NCBI GenBank assembly: GCA_029264685.1 | Contig: JARHZW010000037.1 | Coordinates: forward strand, 1-47,516 | Origin: Candidatus Limivicinus sp. | Lineage (GTDB): Bacteria; Bacillota; Clostridia; Oscillospirales; Oscillospiraceae | DNA: 47,516 nucleotides | Reading direction: 5' to 3' | Shown: in pieces, positions 1 to 7,827 of the stretch | How positions within the stretch are numbered: position 1 is the stretch's first letter | How the letters are laid out: each line of letters begins with the position of its first letter | Notes under the pieces: model-generated | The model's input: the letters and a program-made list of their open reading frames with translations, nothing else | Told to the model about the DNA's origin: nothing | Databases searched by the model: none | Made by a program: the position numbers and the translations under genes

Positions 1-620
1 ATTCCAAGACGGCTTGCAAGTGCAGTAACTGCATTGCCCTTAGATGCGTTTTTAGAGTATATTTCCGCATAGTTTTCCGAGCATGACTGAACAAAACAGT
101 GGTAATCTGAAAGTATCTGATTAACTGAGCTTTCGGCATCATTGCCGAAATAGAACAGCTGAAGCTCCTCAACATCCGTTTTCTCGTCCATAATCTGTCG
201 GGCGATGTGCTTTGAGTACCTTGAGTAGCCTGCATCCTTGCCGTAGCTGATTTTCCCAAGAAAACGCAGCGTGTGCCCCTGAAGCACAAAGTCATGGTTA
301 ATGTGGGCCGAAATACCTATTCTGGTGTCCTCAAAACGGGAAAGAAAATCGTAAGCGGTGGCATAGGGGATAAGCTGAGTGAAAATGTCTGTACCCGTGC
401 GTATGTCCGTAACGGCGGCGCCGTTGGAGCTGATTGCATAGGGGTAGAAAGTCTCGTTTTTCAACTGGTGGGGCAGGCAGGATAAAGCTCTGCCTGTTGT
501 GGGAACCACAATAATGCCGGCTTCGGCGGCTTTTTTCAGCGCCGATAAATTCTCCTCTGAAATAATTTTTTTGTCGTTAAGACAGGTTTCATCCATGTCT
601 ATGGCTAACAAGCGAATCAA
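1..620 (-). CDS. HAD-superfamily (Cof-type) phosphatase, C-terminus cut by window edge
   Basis: About 206 codons are visible on the minus strand from a TTG start at 620. An AAGGAAGG ribosome site lies 8 nt upstream, and the absence of an in-frame ATG at the N-terminus makes TTG the natural choice. Motif I reads DMDETCLND near residues 7-15 (Asp nucleophile, Asp general acid). Motif II is the Thr in VVPTTGRA, followed by an SSNGAAV segment typical of Cof-type caps, and the late KGNAV lysine motif is just before the edge. Family members are cytosolic Mg-dependent phosphatases acting on sugar phosphates, FMN or pyridoxal phosphate; the substrate cannot be assigned. The final Asp-rich motif (GDxxND) lies beyond the window. 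Confidence 0.85.
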   Translation of the reverse strand, partial: MIRLLAIDMDETCLNDKKIISEENLSALKKAAEAGIIVVPTTGRALSCLPHQLKNETFYPYAISSNGAAVTDIRTGTDIFTQLIPYATAYDFLSRFEDTRIGISAHINHDFVLQGHTLRFLGKISYGKDAGYSRYSKHIARQIMDEKTDVEELQLFYFGNDAESSVNQILSDYHCFVQSCSENYAEIYSKNASKGNAVTALASRLG

Positions 621-943
621 AATTACAACCTTCCTTTGTGTAAAATCTCCGCCTGTTGGAAAAAGCAGGGGAGATGAATGAATTTCGTTTAGAAAGTTTA
701 GCACTTTTTATTTTGCGGCTCAAGGCAGATTTTCTGAATTTTTTGTGTATAAATCAGGTAACACCAAAACCCTGTACACGATTGGAGCGGAAAAACGCAG
801 AAACAGCAGGCGTAAAAATGAGGTTTTATGCGGAGTGATTTTTCGCTGAACGGAGGAGCTTTGGAAGCCTCCGAAAGGTATTGATTTAGACAAATTATCT
901 TCTAAGAAATTTTGTGAAAGCTTATCTTACGGCAGATATTATG
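621..943. other. intergenic stretch without a supported gene
   Basis: Short open frames here have no good start context or recognisable protein. The only structure I see is a small inverted repeat (CGGAGG at 851-856 pairing with CCTCCG at 868-873). The HAD promoter candidate also falls inside. Confidence 0.5.
695..723 (-). promoter_or_regulatory. possible sigma-A promoter for the HAD gene
   Basis: Read on the minus strand, TTGAGC (718-723) and TAAACT (695-700) are separated by 17 bp. They lie about 75 nt upstream of the TTG start. The match is fair rather than strong. Confidence 0.3.
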
Positions 944-979
944 AAAAAACGGTGCAGCCCTGTGCTGCACCGTTTTTTT
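944..979 (-). terminator. rho-independent terminator of the LRR gene
   Basis: A perfect 9-bp stem (ACGGTGCAG, 949-957, with CTGCACCGT, 965-973) has a 7-nt loop. It is flanked by A-runs on the left and a T-run on the right, so it can work in both directions. It lies just after the stop of the minus-strand LRR gene. Confidence 0.85.
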
Positions 980-1015
980 ATCCTGAGCACGGCTGTGCTT
1001 TAAAACAGGACTGTT

Positions 1016-1813
1016 TTATTCAGTTACCTTGCCATTGATAACAACGGCCAGCTGTGAAATAGGGCTTAAATCAGCATAAGGATTGCGGCTCAGGTTCAGA
1101 CTTTCAAGAGCTGTGAGAGTATTCAAGGGAGAAATATCGCTTACTTGGTTATTGCTTAGGTCCAGACTCTTTAGAGAAGTAAGCTGCGAAAGGGCAGAGA
1201 TGTCCATAAGCTTGTTGCCGGAAACATTCAGCTCCTCAAGCTTCAGCAGAGAAGCAAGGGGAGAAATGTCTCTGATAAGGTTACCGTTTAAGTTAAGCAC
1301 TGTAAGTGAGCTTAAAGCGGAGAGCGGACTCAGGTCTTTTATTATATTTTGGTCTGCTTTCAAAGTTTTCAGAGTCGAAAGAGAGGAGAGAAAACTCAGA
1401 TCCGAGATTCTGTTGCCGCTGATATTGAGAGCTTCCAGCTTCAGACCCTCAGGGAAAGTAAGCTCCGTGTAGTTATTATTGCTTAAATCCAGAGAACGGA
1501 GATTGGGAAGCTTTGCAAGCTCAGAAAAATCTTCAACTCCCACACCTGATAAGTCAAGCTCTGTAATGGCTTCTGCCTCTGCGGTGGTAATATACCCAAT
1601 GTCGTGGTTAAGCTTTGCACAAACCAGCTGTTCAATAACCGGTTCCTCAATTTTTACTGTGGTTTCCGTTGAACATTTTACTGCCAGAACAAGGATGACA
1701 GACACCAAAGCGGCAATTATAAATCCTGCTATAAATTTTGCGGTATTAGATCTGCGGGTTACTTCCGAGGCGGTTTCTACGACCGCAGTATTATTGTTGT
1801 CGTTACTGTTCAT
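1016..1813 (-). CDS. membrane-anchored leucine-rich repeat protein (internalin-like repeats)
   Basis: 265 aa from ATG 1813, which has a strong AGGAAAGGACAGGAA leader; an upstream in-frame ATG at 1900 has no ribosome site and sits almost on the predicted transcription start. A short hydrophilic Asn-rich N-terminus is followed by one transmembrane helix (about residues 25-45, FIAGFIIAALVSVILVLAV). The remainder is exported: about seven 21-22-residue leucine-rich repeats of the form LxxLxxLNLSGNxIxDISPL, as in internalins. Such proteins are surface-displayed binding scaffolds; the ligand is unknown. There is no LPXTG signal, so anchoring is by the N-terminal helix. It is monocistronic with its own terminator. 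Confidence 0.8.
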   Translation of the reverse strand: MNSNDNNNTAVVETASEVTRRSNTAKFIAGFIIAALVSVILVLAVKCSTETTVKIEEPVIEQLVCAKLNHDIGYITTAEAEAITELDLSGVGVEDFSELAKLPNLRSLDLSNNNYTELTFPEGLKLEALNISGNRISDLSFLSSLSTLKTLKADQNIIKDLSPLSALSSLTVLNLNGNLIRDISPLASLLKLEELNVSGNKLMDISALSQLTSLKSLDLSNNQVSDISPLNTLTALESLNLSRNPYADLSPISQLAVVINGKVTE

Positions 1814-1909
1814 TTCCTGTCCTTTCCTGTCGGCAGCAGCCGCACTTTGCACATTTAAACATTTAATTTCTGCATCTGAGAAGCAGCTGCTATAGACCAA
1901 CGTTTTTAC

Positions 1910-1918
1910 ATTATATCA
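1910..1918 (-). promoter_or_regulatory. extended -10 promoter of the LRR gene
   Basis: On the minus strand TGATATAAT is a perfect extended -10 (TG, one base, TATAAT). No good -35 is visible. The implied start near 1903 leaves a leader of about 90 nt before the chosen ATG at 1813. Confidence 0.5.
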
Positions 1919-2061
1919 GAAAAGTTTTCAATATGGTAGTGTAAAGTATATTTTCTTGCATAAAACGTAAATTTGTGGAAATAGCACGGAAAAACGGGGG
2001 GGAATATGTGAAAAATGTAAAAATTTCGCAGGCAATCAGCCGCTTTTATTGCTGCCTGCAC

Positions 2062-2090
2062 TTGTGAAAAGGGGCTGATAATGATATAAT
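2062..2090 (+). promoter_or_regulatory. sigma-A promoter of the ECF gene
   Basis: TTGTGA (2062-2067), a 17-bp spacer and TATAAT (2085-2090). Transcription would start near 2097, leaving a long leader of about 168 nt before the ATG at 2265. Confidence 0.7.
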
Positions 2091-2096
2091 ACAGCA

Positions 2097-2264
2097 TAAT
2101 GGGAGCTGCAATTGGACGAGAAAATGCAGAATTCAAAGAGATGGCGCAGCTGTTTCGGTGTTGCCGAAAATCTGGTCATATAGATTTTGCAGTAATGTGA
2201 TACTTGCATATGTTCAGATTTGACCTTAAACTCAGGACAAAGGAAAACATTGGAGGTATCTGAG
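2097..2264 (+). promoter_or_regulatory. long structured 5' leader, possible riboswitch of unknown class
   Basis: Between the promoter and the ECF start are about 168 nt that can pair: AGCTGC (2104-2109) with GCAGCT (2146-2151), then a separate hairpin TTTCGG (2153-2158) with CCGAAA (2164-2169). ECF transporter genes are often controlled by vitamin riboswitches. I do not recognise a known motif (TPP, FMN, cobalamin, THF or preQ1), so only structure and position support this. Confidence 0.35.
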
Positions 2265-2780
2265 ATGAAACATGAAAAAACCGTAAAGCTTTGTCTGGCC
2301 GCTGTTCTGACGGCTCTTGTTTTTGTGGCAACCTATATTATACAGATTCCCATGCCCGCCACCGGCGGATTTATAAATCTGGGTGACTGTATGGTTTTGC
2401 TGTCTGCCTTTTTGCTTGGCCCTCTCTGGGGTGCGGCGGCAGGAGGAATCGGCTCCATGCTCACGGATCTTGTTGCAGGCTACGGCAGCTTTGCTCCCGG
2501 AACACTGGTTATAAAAGCTCTTATGGCCTGCTGTGCAGCACTTATATATAAGGCACTGAGAGACAGAACAAAGCTTGCCGCCGCTGTTGGCGCAGTTGTG
2601 GGAGAGCTTATAATGGTTCTTGGATATTTCGCCTATGAAAGCCTGTTTCTTGGCTTTGGTATGGGTGCGGCAGCGAGTATTCCCGGAAATGCGATTCAGG
2701 GACTTGCAGGAATGATAGCGGGAGTTCTGGTTTTCCATGTCCTTGATGCGGTACCTTATGTAAAAAAACTCAGTTACTAA
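2265..2780 (+). CDS. ECF transporter S component (substrate-binding membrane subunit)
   Basis: 171 aa from ATG 2265, preceded by GGAGG at 8-nt spacing; an upstream in-frame ATG lacks one. The protein is almost entirely hydrophobic with about six helices. It carries the S-component hallmark near the end of helix 1 to helix 2 (AAVLTAL...PATGGFINLGDCMVLLSAFLLGP) and the LTDLVAGYGSFAPGTLVIKALMA segment. S components bind a vitamin or small nutrient and share the EcfAAT energy module encoded elsewhere. No ATPase or EcfT gene is adjacent, so this would be a group II system. Substrate is not determinable from sequence alone. It is followed 15 nt later by the YwlG-family gene. Confidence 0.85.
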   Translation: MKHEKTVKLCLAAVLTALVFVATYIIQIPMPATGGFINLGDCMVLLSAFLLGPLWGAAAGGIGSMLTDLVAGYGSFAPGTLVIKALMACCAALIYKALRDRTKLAAAVGAVVGELIMVLGYFAYESLFLGFGMGAAASIPGNAIQGLAGMIAGVLVFHVLDAVPYVKKLSY

Positions 2781-2795
2781 AGGAGATAGACTGAA

Positions 2796-3347
2796 ATGTT
2801 TGATGAAATAAAGGCTCAGGCTGAACAGGCAGTGAAAGAACTGCTGGAGGAAGCCGGACTTAAAAAGGGAGATTTGTTCGTTATTGGCTGTTCTTCCAGT
2901 GAAATTATGGGAGAGCATATAGGAAAAGGCTCCAGTATGGAGGCGGCTCAGGCTGTTTATGAGGGGGTATATCCTGTGCTGAAGCAGAAGGGCATATACC
3001 TTGCTGCTCAGTGCTGTGAGCACTTAAACAGAGCTTTGATTATGGAGGAAGAGGCCGCAGAAAAGTTCGGCTATGAAATCGTGAATGTGCGCCCCTGGGC
3101 TCATGCAGGCGGCTCATTTGCCACAACGGTTTTTGAAAACTGTGAAAAACCTGTGGCGGTTGAGCACATCAAGGCAAAGGCAGGAATGGACATAGGCGCA
3201 ACTCTTATCGGTATGCACCTTAAAGATGTGGCTGTGCCGGTCAGACTGAGCATTAAGAAAATCGGTGAGGCTCCTCTCGTATGCGCCCGCACCCGTCCCC
3301 GCTTTATAGGCGGAGAGAGAGCACGCTATCAGGAAGAACTAAAATAA
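2796..3347 (+). CDS. YwlG/TIGR01440 family (DUF436) protein
   Basis: 183 aa, matching the family length (about 180). The N-terminal helix is followed by the conserved VIGCSSSEIMGEHIGKGSS segment, QCCEHLNRALIME, VRPWAHAGGSFAT and the C-terminal RPRFIGGERA. This is a widespread Firmicutes family of unknown function with a Rossmann-like fold. AAAGGAGATAGACTGAA precedes the ATG. It is co-transcribed with the ECF S component upstream, which hints at, but does not prove, a role connected with the imported compound. Confidence 0.85.
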   Translation: MFDEIKAQAEQAVKELLEEAGLKKGDLFVIGCSSSEIMGEHIGKGSSMEAAQAVYEGVYPVLKQKGIYLAAQCCEHLNRALIMEEEAAEKFGYEIVNVRPWAHAGGSFATTVFENCEKPVAVEHIKAKAGMDIGATLIGMHLKDVAVPVRLSIKKIGEAPLVCARTRPRFIGGERARYQEELK

Positions 3348-3397
3348 AAAAGAGACAAAGAGTGCTGCTCTTAGGAAATCTTTTGAATTACTGAAAA

Positions 3398-3440
3398 GAA
3401 AAACGGAGTGTATCAGATTTTGATACACTCCATTTTCTTT
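3398..3440. terminator. bidirectional terminator
   Basis: An 11-bp perfect stem (GGAGTGTATCA, 3405-3415, with TGATACACTCC, 3421-3431) is followed by ATTTTCTTT and preceded by an A-rich tract. It sits between the convergent YwlG-family and GNAT genes and can serve both. Confidence 0.85.
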
Positions 3441-3486
3441 ATAAACAGTTAAGCTTATACGAATAGGGAAAACATTTGTTTATTGC

Positions 3487-4014
3487 TTAAATTGTATTTT
3501 TACGGAATTTGTACGACATGCTATACTCATGCTCATTGGATTCGTTCTGCAAATAATCAAATCCTGAATCTGAAACAATCGAAAAGCCTGCTTTTAAATG
3601 TGTTTTTAAAGAAGCAATATTTTCTTTGCTTACACAATCACAAAGCTCAAAGTCACCTTGGGCTTTAAGCTCTTCAATTATCATCAGAAGAAGTTTTTCA
3701 CCGTAGCCTTGTTTTCTGCATTCGGGTCTTGTTTCCAGAGCTTCGATATAGTAAAGGTCGTCGTTAATTAAATAGGTCCTCAGTGCTGAAATCCATTGGC
3801 CGTTTTCTTCCCACACCCAATAAGTACGACCTGCCTGAGAATAAAAATCGTCCTTAAGATATTTTATGAAGCTTTCTTCACAAAGTAAAATAGCTTTTTG
3901 CATATCTTTCTCATCAGGGAAAAAACAGGCTGAATTTTCTGTGTTGCTTTCTGTATATATTTTCATTAACTGATCAGTGTTCAGATCAGCAAAAGAATCG
4001 AACCTTAAAAGCAT
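3487..4014 (-). CDS. GNAT-family N-acetyltransferase
   Basis: 175 aa, the usual GNAT length. The acetyl-CoA pyrophosphate-binding motif A appears as ALETRPECRKQGYGEKLL (pattern Q/RxxGxG/A; here RKQGYG) around residue 100. It is followed by a helix and the C-terminal strand SLKTHLKAGFSIVSD, typical of motif B. The substrate, a small-molecule amine or protein N-terminus, cannot be predicted. A GAGG ribosome site lies 11 nt upstream. It is transcribed alone and converges on the YwlG-family gene. Confidence 0.85.
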   Translation of the reverse strand: MLLRFDSFADLNTDQLMKIYTESNTENSACFFPDEKDMQKAILLCEESFIKYLKDDFYSQAGRTYWVWEENGQWISALRTYLINDDLYYIEALETRPECRKQGYGEKLLLMIIEELKAQGDFELCDCVSKENIASLKTHLKAGFSIVSDSGFDYLQNESNEHEYSMSYKFRKNTI

Positions 4015-4106
4015 GTATTTGTACGCCTCTTTTCAATGGTTAATTCGTTCGACGGTTAGAAGCATTCTGATAAGCCAGACAAACTACAAATAAGGTTGAC
4101 ACTCTT

Positions 4107-5234
4107 TTATTCTATTTCCACGGAAATTCCGTTTAGCTCCACGCCTGCGTCGGCGTCAATTACTATGCATTTTTTCCCGTCAATAACCTTGGTTTCCACA
4201 AGGTAGGCAAACTTGGGGTCAACACTGAGCTTTACCTGCGGCGTGCAGATTTCAAGCTTTTTGCTGTCGATTATATTGGCAGGGCTTAAAACCGCATCTT
4301 TTCCGAATTCACGGCCGCAGTTTTCATTGAATGCGTCGATCTGCTCCTGATTCATGCCGGAGTTTTCCAGAATGCTGTCCATCTCTTCGGGAGAAATGAC
4401 CAAAGGTTCAGGGTCCTTGCTCTCCTTGTGCAGAGTGATTCTCTCAATGAGCTGCTCATGAACGGCCTGAACGGTGTCAAAGGGGCATTTTTCGTCCAGA
4501 CTCTCAGCCAGAACTGCTCCGAAGGTCTCTTTTTGCAGCCCGGGAGACATTGGCGGCTCGGTGTGGAAAACGGCGTCAATAAACTCCTTGTGAATATCCA
4601 TTGTGTTTTTGGAATAGAAAAGAGCGTTGTAAATATTGGCGCTTCTGTCGTCAAAGCAGGGGAACATGAAGCCAAGCTCAGGGGCGGAGACTATCTGGTT
4701 CACGCTCTCAGAATGAAAGCGCATATCCTCCGGCTTGTAGCCCAGCTCGGCCTTTCCGCTTTTGACAGGACAGACCGCACAGAGAATATATCTGAACACA
4801 TCGCCGGAGTCCTGAAGCTCTCCGTCCTTTGCTTTCCGTGACACGTCGTAGGTGTCGCAGGCAAGAAGAATAAGGTAGTTTGAATCCTCCATATCCAGAT
4901 TTTCAATTACCTTCTGATAGAATACCTCACGCTTCTCTTCATCGTTGAGAGAGGTATTTCTCAGCTCGGAGAGAAGCTTGTGCTCCTCTCCCTCGATAAC
5001 CTGCTTTGTTTCAAAGCAAATGTCTATAAGATTTTTGCCGAGAGCACCGGAGAGAGACTTTTTAAGAAGTGAAAAATATTTTTCCGCTTCTTCTTTTGAA
5101 AGCAGTCCCACGCTCTCGTCTATGTAAGAGATTATTTCCTTGCCGCCGTTTACATAGCAGCCGTAAATGCGCTGAATATTGTTTCTGTCAGGTCTGATAC
5201 GGCGGCGAATCTCGCTTAATTCCTTCTGATTCAT
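4107..5234 (-). CDS. DUF4317 family protein
   Basis: 375 aa, cytosolic, no signal peptide. Its N-terminus (MNQKELSEIRRRIRPDRNNIQRIYGCYVN) and the SGDVFRYILCAVCPVK and GFMFPCFDDRSANIYNALFYSK segments match the DUF4317 family found mainly in Clostridia. The function is unknown. It lies 12 nt downstream of the ABC-F gene on the same strand, so the two are probably co-transcribed. Nothing in the sequence points to an enzymatic activity. Confidence 0.8.
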   Translation of the reverse strand: MNQKELSEIRRRIRPDRNNIQRIYGCYVNGGKEIISYIDESVGLLSKEEAEKYFSLLKKSLSGALGKNLIDICFETKQVIEGEEHKLLSELRNTSLNDEEKREVFYQKVIENLDMEDSNYLILLACDTYDVSRKAKDGELQDSGDVFRYILCAVCPVKSGKAELGYKPEDMRFHSESVNQIVSAPELGFMFPCFDDRSANIYNALFYSKNTMDIHKEFIDAVFHTEPPMSPGLQKETFGAVLAESLDEKCPFDTVQAVHEQLIERITLHKESKDPEPLVISPEEMDSILENSGMNQEQIDAFNENCGREFGKDAVLSPANIIDSKKLEICTPQVKLSVDPKFAYLVETKVIDGKKCIVIDADAGVELNGISVEIE

Positions 5235-5246
5235 TTTTCCGTCCTT

Positions 5247-6854
5247 TTAGCCTCTTGTTTCCTCTTCCAAATCGCTGAGGTGTACATACTCGTCATAGCT
5301 GCACATACGGTCAATTATGCCGTCGTCAGTGATTTCAATTATGCGGTTTGCCACGGTCTGGGTAAGCTGGTGGTCATGGCAGGAGAAGATGATATTATTT
5401 TTGAATGCGTCAAGACCGTTGTTAAGTGCGGCAATGCTCTCCAGATCCAGATGGTTTGTGGGCTGATCCAGCATAAGGAAGTTTGCCCCTGAGAGCATCA
5501 TGCGGCTTATCATGCAGCGGACCTTTTCACCGCCGGAGAGAACCTTCACATTTTTATATACATCGTCACCGGAGAAAAGCATACGGCCAAGGAAAGAACG
5601 CAGGTAGCTTTCACGCTTATCCTCGGAGAACTGACGCATCCAGTCGATAAGATCCATATCCAGACCGTCAAAGTAGGAGTTGTGGTCCTTGGGGAAGTAG
5701 GAATAGGTAATGGAGGCACCCCACTTGACAGTGCCTTCGTCAGGCTCCACCTCTCCTGAGAGTATTTTATAAAGCATGGTGACTGCAAGCTCGTTTTTGC
5801 CCACCAGTGCGATCTTGTCCTCTTTGCCAACTATAAAGCTTATATTGTTTAAAAGCTTTACGCCGTCCACGGTTTTGGAAATGTTTTCCACAAAAAGCCT
5901 GTCCTTACCGGGCTCACGGTCTGCTTTAAAGCCCACCCAGGGGTAGCGGCGGCCGGAAGCAGGCATTTCCTCTACGCTGATTTTATCCAACAGCTTGCGT
6001 CTGGAGGTAGCCTGACGGGATTTTGACTTGTTGGCGGAGAAACGGGCGATAAAGCCCTGCAACTCCTGAATCTTCTGCTCTGCCTTTTTGTTCTGGTCCT
6101 TGAGCAGCTTCTGCATCAGCTGGCTGGACTCATACCAGAAGTCATAGTTACCCACATACATTTTGATTTTGCCGTAGTCTATATCAACAATGTGGGTACA
6201 GATGTTATTTAAGAAATAACGGTCATGGCTGACTACCAGCACGGTGCCTTCGTAGTCCATAAGGAAGTCCTCAAGCCAGACCACGCTTGCAAGGTCAAGG
6301 TTGTTTGTAGGCTCGTCCAGCAAAATAACATCAGGATTGCCGAAAAGAGCCTGAGCAAGCAGAACTTTAACTTTAAGTCTTGCGTCCATATCGGCCATGA
6401 GGCTCTGGTGGAACTCCACATCGACGCCCAGACCCTGAAGAATACGGCCTGCGTCGCTTTCGGCCTCCCAGCCGCCCAGCTCTGCAAATTCCTCTTCCAG
6501 TTCGGCGGCTTTCAGCCCGTCTTCATCTGTGAAATCCTCTTTGTCATATATGGCGTCTTTTTCCTTGCCGCAGTCATAAAGGCGCTGATTGCCCATTATA
6601 ACGGTGTCAAGAACGGTGTAATCATCATAAAGGCTCTGGTTCTGCTTGAGAACGGACATGCGTCTCTTTGCTTCCAAAGTGACGGAACCGGAGGTGGGCT
6701 CCAGTTCTCCTGAGAGTATTTTTATAAAGGTGGACTTACCGGCGCCGTTTGCACCGATGATACCGTAGCAGTTACCGGCGGTAAACTGCAAATCAACTCT
6801 CTGAAACAGAATGTCTGAGCCAAACTGCATTGAAAGGTCGCTTACTGTTAACAT
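5247..6854 (-). CDS. ABC-F family ATPase, YbiT-like, with degenerate second ATP site
   Basis: 535 aa from ATG 6854 (GGGAGAA 8 nt upstream; another in-frame ATG 15 nt earlier has no ribosome site). It has two nucleotide-binding domains joined by a linker of about 80 residues, and no membrane segment: the ABC-F plan of ribosome-associated translation factors. NBD1 has a good Walker A (GANGAGKST) and Walker B (LLDEPTNNLD), but its signature region reads MDARLKVKVLLAQAL, as in the YbiT branch. NBD2 keeps a signature (LSGGEKVR), but its Walker A is GKNELAVTM and its Walker B is LDQPTNHLD, with Gln for the catalytic Glu. A role on the ribosome is inferred from the family; there is no evidence for antibiotic resistance. 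Confidence 0.9.
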   Translation of the reverse strand: MLTVSDLSMQFGSDILFQRVDLQFTAGNCYGIIGANGAGKSTFIKILSGELEPTSGSVTLEAKRRMSVLKQNQSLYDDYTVLDTVIMGNQRLYDCGKEKDAIYDKEDFTDEDGLKAAELEEEFAELGGWEAESDAGRILQGLGVDVEFHQSLMADMDARLKVKVLLAQALFGNPDVILLDEPTNNLDLASVVWLEDFLMDYEGTVLVVSHDRYFLNNICTHIVDIDYGKIKMYVGNYDFWYESSQLMQKLLKDQNKKAEQKIQELQGFIARFSANKSKSRQATSRRKLLDKISVEEMPASGRRYPWVGFKADREPGKDRLFVENISKTVDGVKLLNNISFIVGKEDKIALVGKNELAVTMLYKILSGEVEPDEGTVKWGASITYSYFPKDHNSYFDGLDMDLIDWMRQFSEDKRESYLRSFLGRMLFSGDDVYKNVKVLSGGEKVRCMISRMMLSGANFLMLDQPTNHLDLESIAALNNGLDAFKNNIIFSCHDHQLTQTVANRIIEITDDGIIDRMCSYDEYVHLSDLEEETRG

Positions 6855-6950
6855 ATATAATTCTCCCAAAAAATTTTTTCATATCATTGTACCACAAATT
6901 TTCCGAATGTGGTAGAATATATGTAAACTTATTTAAAGAGGTGCGGTTAA

Positions 6951-7718
6951 ATGAAAATTAGTAAAGCGGTTCTTGTCTGCTTCAGCCCCACCGGCGGTAC
7001 AAGAAACGCAGGAAGACTTGCGGCGGCAAGACTTGGGGTGCCGGTTGAGGAAGTTGATGTAACGGCAAACTGCCCCGAAAGAAGCTTTGCGTCAGACGAG
7101 CTTGCGGTTTTTGCCTTTCCTGTTTACGGAGGGAGAATTCCGGCACCCATGATCGGAAATTTGCAAAAGCTTAAAGCCGATGGCACTCCGGCGGTAATGC
7201 TGGCCTCTTTCGGCAACAGGGCGGTGGATGACGCCTATCTGGAAATGAGCGATACGGCGGAAAAGCTTGGCTTTGTGACTGTGGCCGGGGCAGAATTTGT
7301 AGAGCCTCATTCGGTAGACAAAAGCTACGGTGCAGGCAGACCTGATTACAAGGACATTGAGATAATGGATGAATTTATCCAAAAGCTGAAAGAAAAACTG
7401 GAAGCTGCGGACAGGCCGGAGCATTTTGAGCTTCCAGGAAACAGACCGTACAGAGAATATAACGGCATACCCATTAAGCCAAAATACAAAGCAAAAAAAT
7501 GTGTCAGCTGCGGCGCCTGCTTCAGCCATTGCCCAACTGGTGCAATAGACAAAAGTAAGCCTGAGGAGTTTGACAGCGAAAAGTGCATAAGCTGTATGGG
7601 CTGTGTGTCGGTTTGCCAAAAGGGCGCAAGGTACATCCCCTTACTTATGCGTTTTACAGGGAAAATGTTTTTGAAAAAGGCCTGCTCGGAAAGACAGGAA
7701 CCTAAGTATTACATATAA
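6951..7718 (+). CDS. EFR1-type flavodoxin/ferredoxin fusion
   Basis: 255 aa. The N-terminal half is flavodoxin-like, with FMN phosphate loop SPTGGTRNAG (residues about 12-21) and FPVYGGRIP. The C-terminal half carries two 4Fe-4S clusters: CVSCGACFSHCP and CISCMGCVSVCQ, both CxxCxxCxxxCP-like. This architecture defines the EFR1 group of clostridial electron carriers; partners and pathway are unknown. It is divergent from the ABC-F gene and ends at a strong terminator, so it is probably monocistronic. Confidence 0.9.
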   Translation: MKISKAVLVCFSPTGGTRNAGRLAAARLGVPVEEVDVTANCPERSFASDELAVFAFPVYGGRIPAPMIGNLQKLKADGTPAVMLASFGNRAVDDAYLEMSDTAEKLGFVTVAGAEFVEPHSVDKSYGAGRPDYKDIEIMDEFIQKLKEKLEAADRPEHFELPGNRPYREYNGIPIKPKYKAKKCVSCGACFSHCPTGAIDKSKPEEFDSEKCISCMGCVSVCQKGARYIPLLMRFTGKMFLKKACSERQEPKYYI

Positions 7719-7725
7719 TGTATAT

Positions 7726-7764
7726 AAAAGAAACGAGGCAGCTCTCTGCCCCGTTTCTTTTATT
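7726..7764 (+). terminator. terminator of the EFR1 gene
   Basis: A long stem (AAAAGAAACGAGGCAG, 7726-7741, with CTGCCCCGTTTCTTTT, 7746-7761, one mismatch) ends in a T-rich tail directly after the EFR1 stop codon. Confidence 0.85.
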
Positions 7765-7772
7765 ATAATAGG

Positions 7773-7803
7773 AAGGCAATGGGAAAAAACTTCCCATTGC
7801 CTT
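7773..7803 (-). terminator. terminator of the leftward DUF169-SDR-GntP operon
   Basis: A perfect 13-bp stem (AAGGCAATGGGAA, 7773-7785, with TTCCCATTGCCTT, 7791-7803) with A and T runs on either side, placed 25 nt past the stop of the minus-strand permease gene. It can work bidirectionally. Confidence 0.8.
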
Positions 7804-7827
7804 TTAAATCTTGTGTAAAGGTTTAAA

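Noticed and set aside
656..838. A small plus-strand gene in the 621-943 gap
   Set aside because: It has a ribosome-site-like GGGGAG at its start, but the protein shows no domain, signal peptide or family likeness and overlaps the likely HAD promoter.
2232..3023. A 263-residue minus-strand frame over the ECF and YwlG genes
   Set aside because: It is antisense to two recognised genes, with no recognisable protein.
5247..6854. Antibiotic-resistance ABC-F (Vga/Lsa/OptrA type)
   Set aside because: Sequence features and the linker are of the YbiT type, not of resistance ABC-F; there is no attenuator leader.
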